In this document: positions 6,114 through 7,506 of the stretch, in pieces | How positions within the stretch are numbered: position 1 is the first letter of the stretch | How the letters are laid out: each line of letters starts with the position of its first letter | From: JAXIPB01 sp045403155 | GTDB taxonomy: Bacteria > Actinomycetota > Actinomycetes > Mycobacteriales > Micromonosporaceae | DNA length: 7,506 nucleotides | NCBI GenBank assembly: GCA_045403155.1 | Contig: JAXIPB010000235.1 | Location: forward strand, 1-7,506 | Direction of reading: 5' to 3' | The notes under the pieces: generated by a model | Database searches by the model: none | What the model was told of the DNA's origin: nothing | What the model saw: the letters and a program-made list of their open reading frames with translations, nothing else | Translations under genes and position numbers: made by a program

Positions 6114-6257
6114 GTGACGATCGAGCGGCTGTCGCCTGACCTCCGACCGAGCTACCGGATCTCCTGGGCGTCCCGCGCGGAACCGTGTGATGTTCCGCGA
6201 AAGAAGAACATCAGAGCCCTTGGCGGTCTCGTGGTTCGCTGGCTCGCCGGTGGGCAC
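6114..6257 (+). pseudogene. Possible decayed excisionase/MerR-type helix-turn-helix gene fragment
   Basis: Reading across two plus-strand frames gives a pattern like short actinobacterial excisionase (HTH_17) proteins. Frame one from 6114 gives VTIERLSP. A shifted frame at 6146-6187 gives TELPDLLGVPRGTV, then TGA. Frame one again from 6198 gives RKKNIRALGGLVVRWLAGG. The usual family form is an ERLLTPDEVAELLGVPRGTVYRWR-like helix-turn-helix followed by a GPRALRVGRHVRW-like wing. At least two frame changes and one stop would be needed, so if real it is dead. The strongest part is the 14-residue piece ending in LGVPRGTV. This is recognition by eye only. Confidence 0.25.
6188..6213. repeat. 8-bp perfect inverted repeat TGATGTTC / GAACATCA
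   Basis: TGATGTTC (6188-6195) and GAACATCA (6206-6213) flank a 10-base loop. The arms are not GC-rich and no T-run follows on either strand, so this does not look like an intrinsic terminator. It could be a protein-binding site or chance inside a decayed gene. Confidence 0.35.
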
Positions 6258-6260
6258 CCG

Positions 6261-6283
6261 CCCGCGGCCGCTGCCGGGGTTTT
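6261..6283 (+). terminator. Terminator-like GC hairpin followed by TTTT
   Basis: CCC(G)CGGC at 6261-6268 pairs with GCCGGGG at 6273-6279, with one bulged base and a CGCT loop, followed by TTTT at 6280-6283. On the plus strand this could stop SulP-unit transcription before it runs into the convergent ATPase gene. It lies about 455 bases after the SulP stop and its U-run is short, so support is moderate. Confidence 0.35.
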
Positions 6284-6298
6284 CAGCGCTACAAGGGG

Positions 6299-7506
6299 CT
6301 AGCCCGCTGCGGCGGGTACGGCGGCCGGCACACGTCGGCGAAGCAGGAGCGCGTTGACGGTGACGATGACGGTGGACGCGCTCATCAGCAGGGCCGCCCA
6401 CTCGGGGCGCAGCAGCAGGCCGAGGCTGGGGTAAAGAATGCCGGCGGCGATGGGGATGGCGAGCAGGTTGTAGATGGCCGCCCAGAACAGTTCTGTTTGA
6501 TGGTGCGGCGCACCGTCCGAGCTATCGCGATGGCCGTGGGCACGTCGGCGGGGTCGTCGCGGATCAGCACCACGTCGGCGGCTTCGACGGCGACGTCGGT
6601 GCCGGCGCCGATGGCGACGCCGACGTCGGCCTGGGCCAGTGCCGGGGCGTCGTTGACGCCGTCGCCGACCATGGCGACCCTGCGGCCCTGGCGCTGCAGG
6701 TCGGCGATATGGCGGGCCTTGTCCTCTGGCAGCACGTCGGCGATGACCCGCCCGAAGTCGCTGGCGCCGCCGGCCGTGTGGTCGATGATGCCGACGGCGC
6801 GGGCAACGGCCTCGGCGGTGCCGCGTTGGTCGCCGGTCAGCATCACCGTGGTGATGCCGATGACGTGCAGGGACTGCACGGCCTGCCGGGCGGATTCGCG
6901 CACCGGATCTGCGACCGCGACCAGACCGAGCGGCTTGCCGTCGGAGGCGACATACATGGCGGTCTTGCCCCCGGCGGCGAGGGCGGCGGCCCGTTCGGAC
7001 AGCTCGTCGAGCGTGATGCCGTATCGGGTGAGCAGTTTCGCGTTGCCGATGAGGACCTCACGATCCTCGACGGTGGCGACCACGCCGTGACCCGGCACGG
7101 AATCGAACCGCTGCACGGCAGGCAGCTCGATCCCGCGCTCACGGGCGGCCCGGACGATGGCCTCGGCGAGGGGGTGCTGCGACGGCTGGTCCGCGGCCGC
7201 GGCCAGGCGCAGCAGCTCAGTGTCGTCGGCGCCGCCGGCGGGCACAAGATCGGTGACGGCCGGCTTGCCCTGGGTCAGGGTGCCGGTCTTGTCGAACACG
7301 ACCGTGTCGACGCCGGCCATGCCTTCCAGCGCGGCGGCGTCCTTGAACAGCACGCCGCGGCGGGCCGCGGTGCCCACTCCGACGGTGATGGCCGTCGGCG
7401 TGGCGAGGGCGAGGGCGTCGGGACAGGCGATCACGACCGCGGACACGGCGGCGGTGATTGCGAAACCGGCGCCTTGAGCGCCGAAGACGACCCACACCAG
7501 AAACGT
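6299..7506 (-). pseudogene. P1B-type heavy-metal (copper-like) ATPase, N-terminal part outside window, frameshifted near C-terminus
   Basis: The frame is open at the right edge (residue 1 here is at 7506), so metal-binding domains and early helices are not seen. Visible landmarks: the ion-pathway helix with Cys-Pro-Asp (28-30) instead of the usual CPC, the phosphorylation site DKTGT (D72), the nucleotide-domain motifs SQHPLAEAIV and PGHGV, MLTGDQ, and the hinge GDGVNDAPALAQADVGVAIG. After RTVRRTIKQN (residue 339, ending at 6490) the frame reads into CSGRPSTTC and stops at 6385. Adding one C on the minus strand between 6490 and 6489 restores a typical ending: LFWAAIYNLLAIPIAAG, then LMSASTVIVTVNALLLRR, stop at 6299. 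So the last two helices, with the YN and M-S residues linked to metal transport, are out of frame. Either the gene is broken or the sequence has a one-base error. Its product would export a metal cation at the membrane. It converges with SulP; its own upstream neighbours are outside the window. Confidence 0.8.

Larger units (their letters stand above)
5911..6298. other. Poorly coding gap between convergent SulP and metal-ATPase genes
   Basis: No intact gene is convincing here. Codon third positions are less G/C-biased than in the neighbours. After the TAA at 5910 the same frame is open to a TGA near 6080 and contains LIEEHNRAAGLRRPRTDLPS, with no recognised family. A 12-bp palindrome CGTCCGCGGACG lies at 5971-5982. 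The remainder holds the possible excisionase remnant, the 8-bp inverted repeat and the hairpin listed separately. No tRNA, insertion sequence ends or CRISPR-like repeats were seen. Confidence 0.5.

Noticed and set aside
6003..6401. 132-codon minus-strand frame across the ATPase end and the gap
   Set aside because: Arg-rich with no recognisable motif, overlapping the well-conserved end of the ATPase in another frame.
1..7506. CRISPR array, tRNA or rRNA genes, insertion sequence ends
   Set aside because: I saw no regularly spaced repeats, no cloverleaf-like sequence and no paired terminal repeats with a transposase.

Overview
The very high GC content, GTG starts and third-position G/C bias point to an actinobacterium; the genus cannot be fixed from this window. 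It carries two divergent transcription units built around sulfur and redox chemistry, and, beyond a poorly coding gap, part of a metal-pumping ATPase gene.

Leftward unit (minus strand, read from about 2767 down to 1): a small ArsR/SmtB-type repressor, then a single polypeptide joining a four-cluster 4Fe-4S electron-transfer subunit to an NrfD/PsrC-type membrane subunit, then the N-terminal 282 residues of a molybdopterin (Mo-bisMGD) oxidoreductase that runs off the left edge. The genes are tightly packed (13 and 9 bases apart), so they form an operon. The catalytic subunit has no Tat signal, so the complex should face the cytoplasm, as in the sulfite:quinone oxidoreductase SoeABC rather than periplasmic polysulfide or thiosulfate reductases.

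Rightward unit (plus strand, 2835 to 5806): a metallo-beta-lactamase-fold persulfide-dioxygenase-like protein fused to two rhodanese domains (the first lacks the catalytic cysteine, the second keeps it), overlapping by 43 bases with a SulP anion transporter that ends in a STAS domain. The 67-base divergent promoter region is AT-rich and holds a good minus-strand promoter whose predicted start is the A of the arsR ATG (leaderless), a plus-strand -10 box, a perfect 6-bp inverted repeat with 7-base spacer, and a tandem 7-mer.

The simplest joint reading, which is inference, is a regulated pathway for sulfane sulfur: persulfide to sulfite or thiosulfate (dioxygenase/rhodanese), sulfite to sulfate with electrons to quinone (molybdoenzyme complex), sulfate or a related anion moved by SulP, and the ArsR protein sensing persulfide or metal and controlling both arms.

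The stretch 5807-6298 lies between convergent genes and holds no convincing intact gene. It contains a 30-codon ORF, a possible decayed excisionase-like helix-turn-helix reading frame, an 8-bp inverted repeat and a terminator-like hairpin. From 6299 to the right edge, on the minus strand, is a P1B-type heavy-metal ATPase with an unusual Cys-Pro-Asp motif and an apparent one-base deletion that throws its last two membrane helices out of frame.
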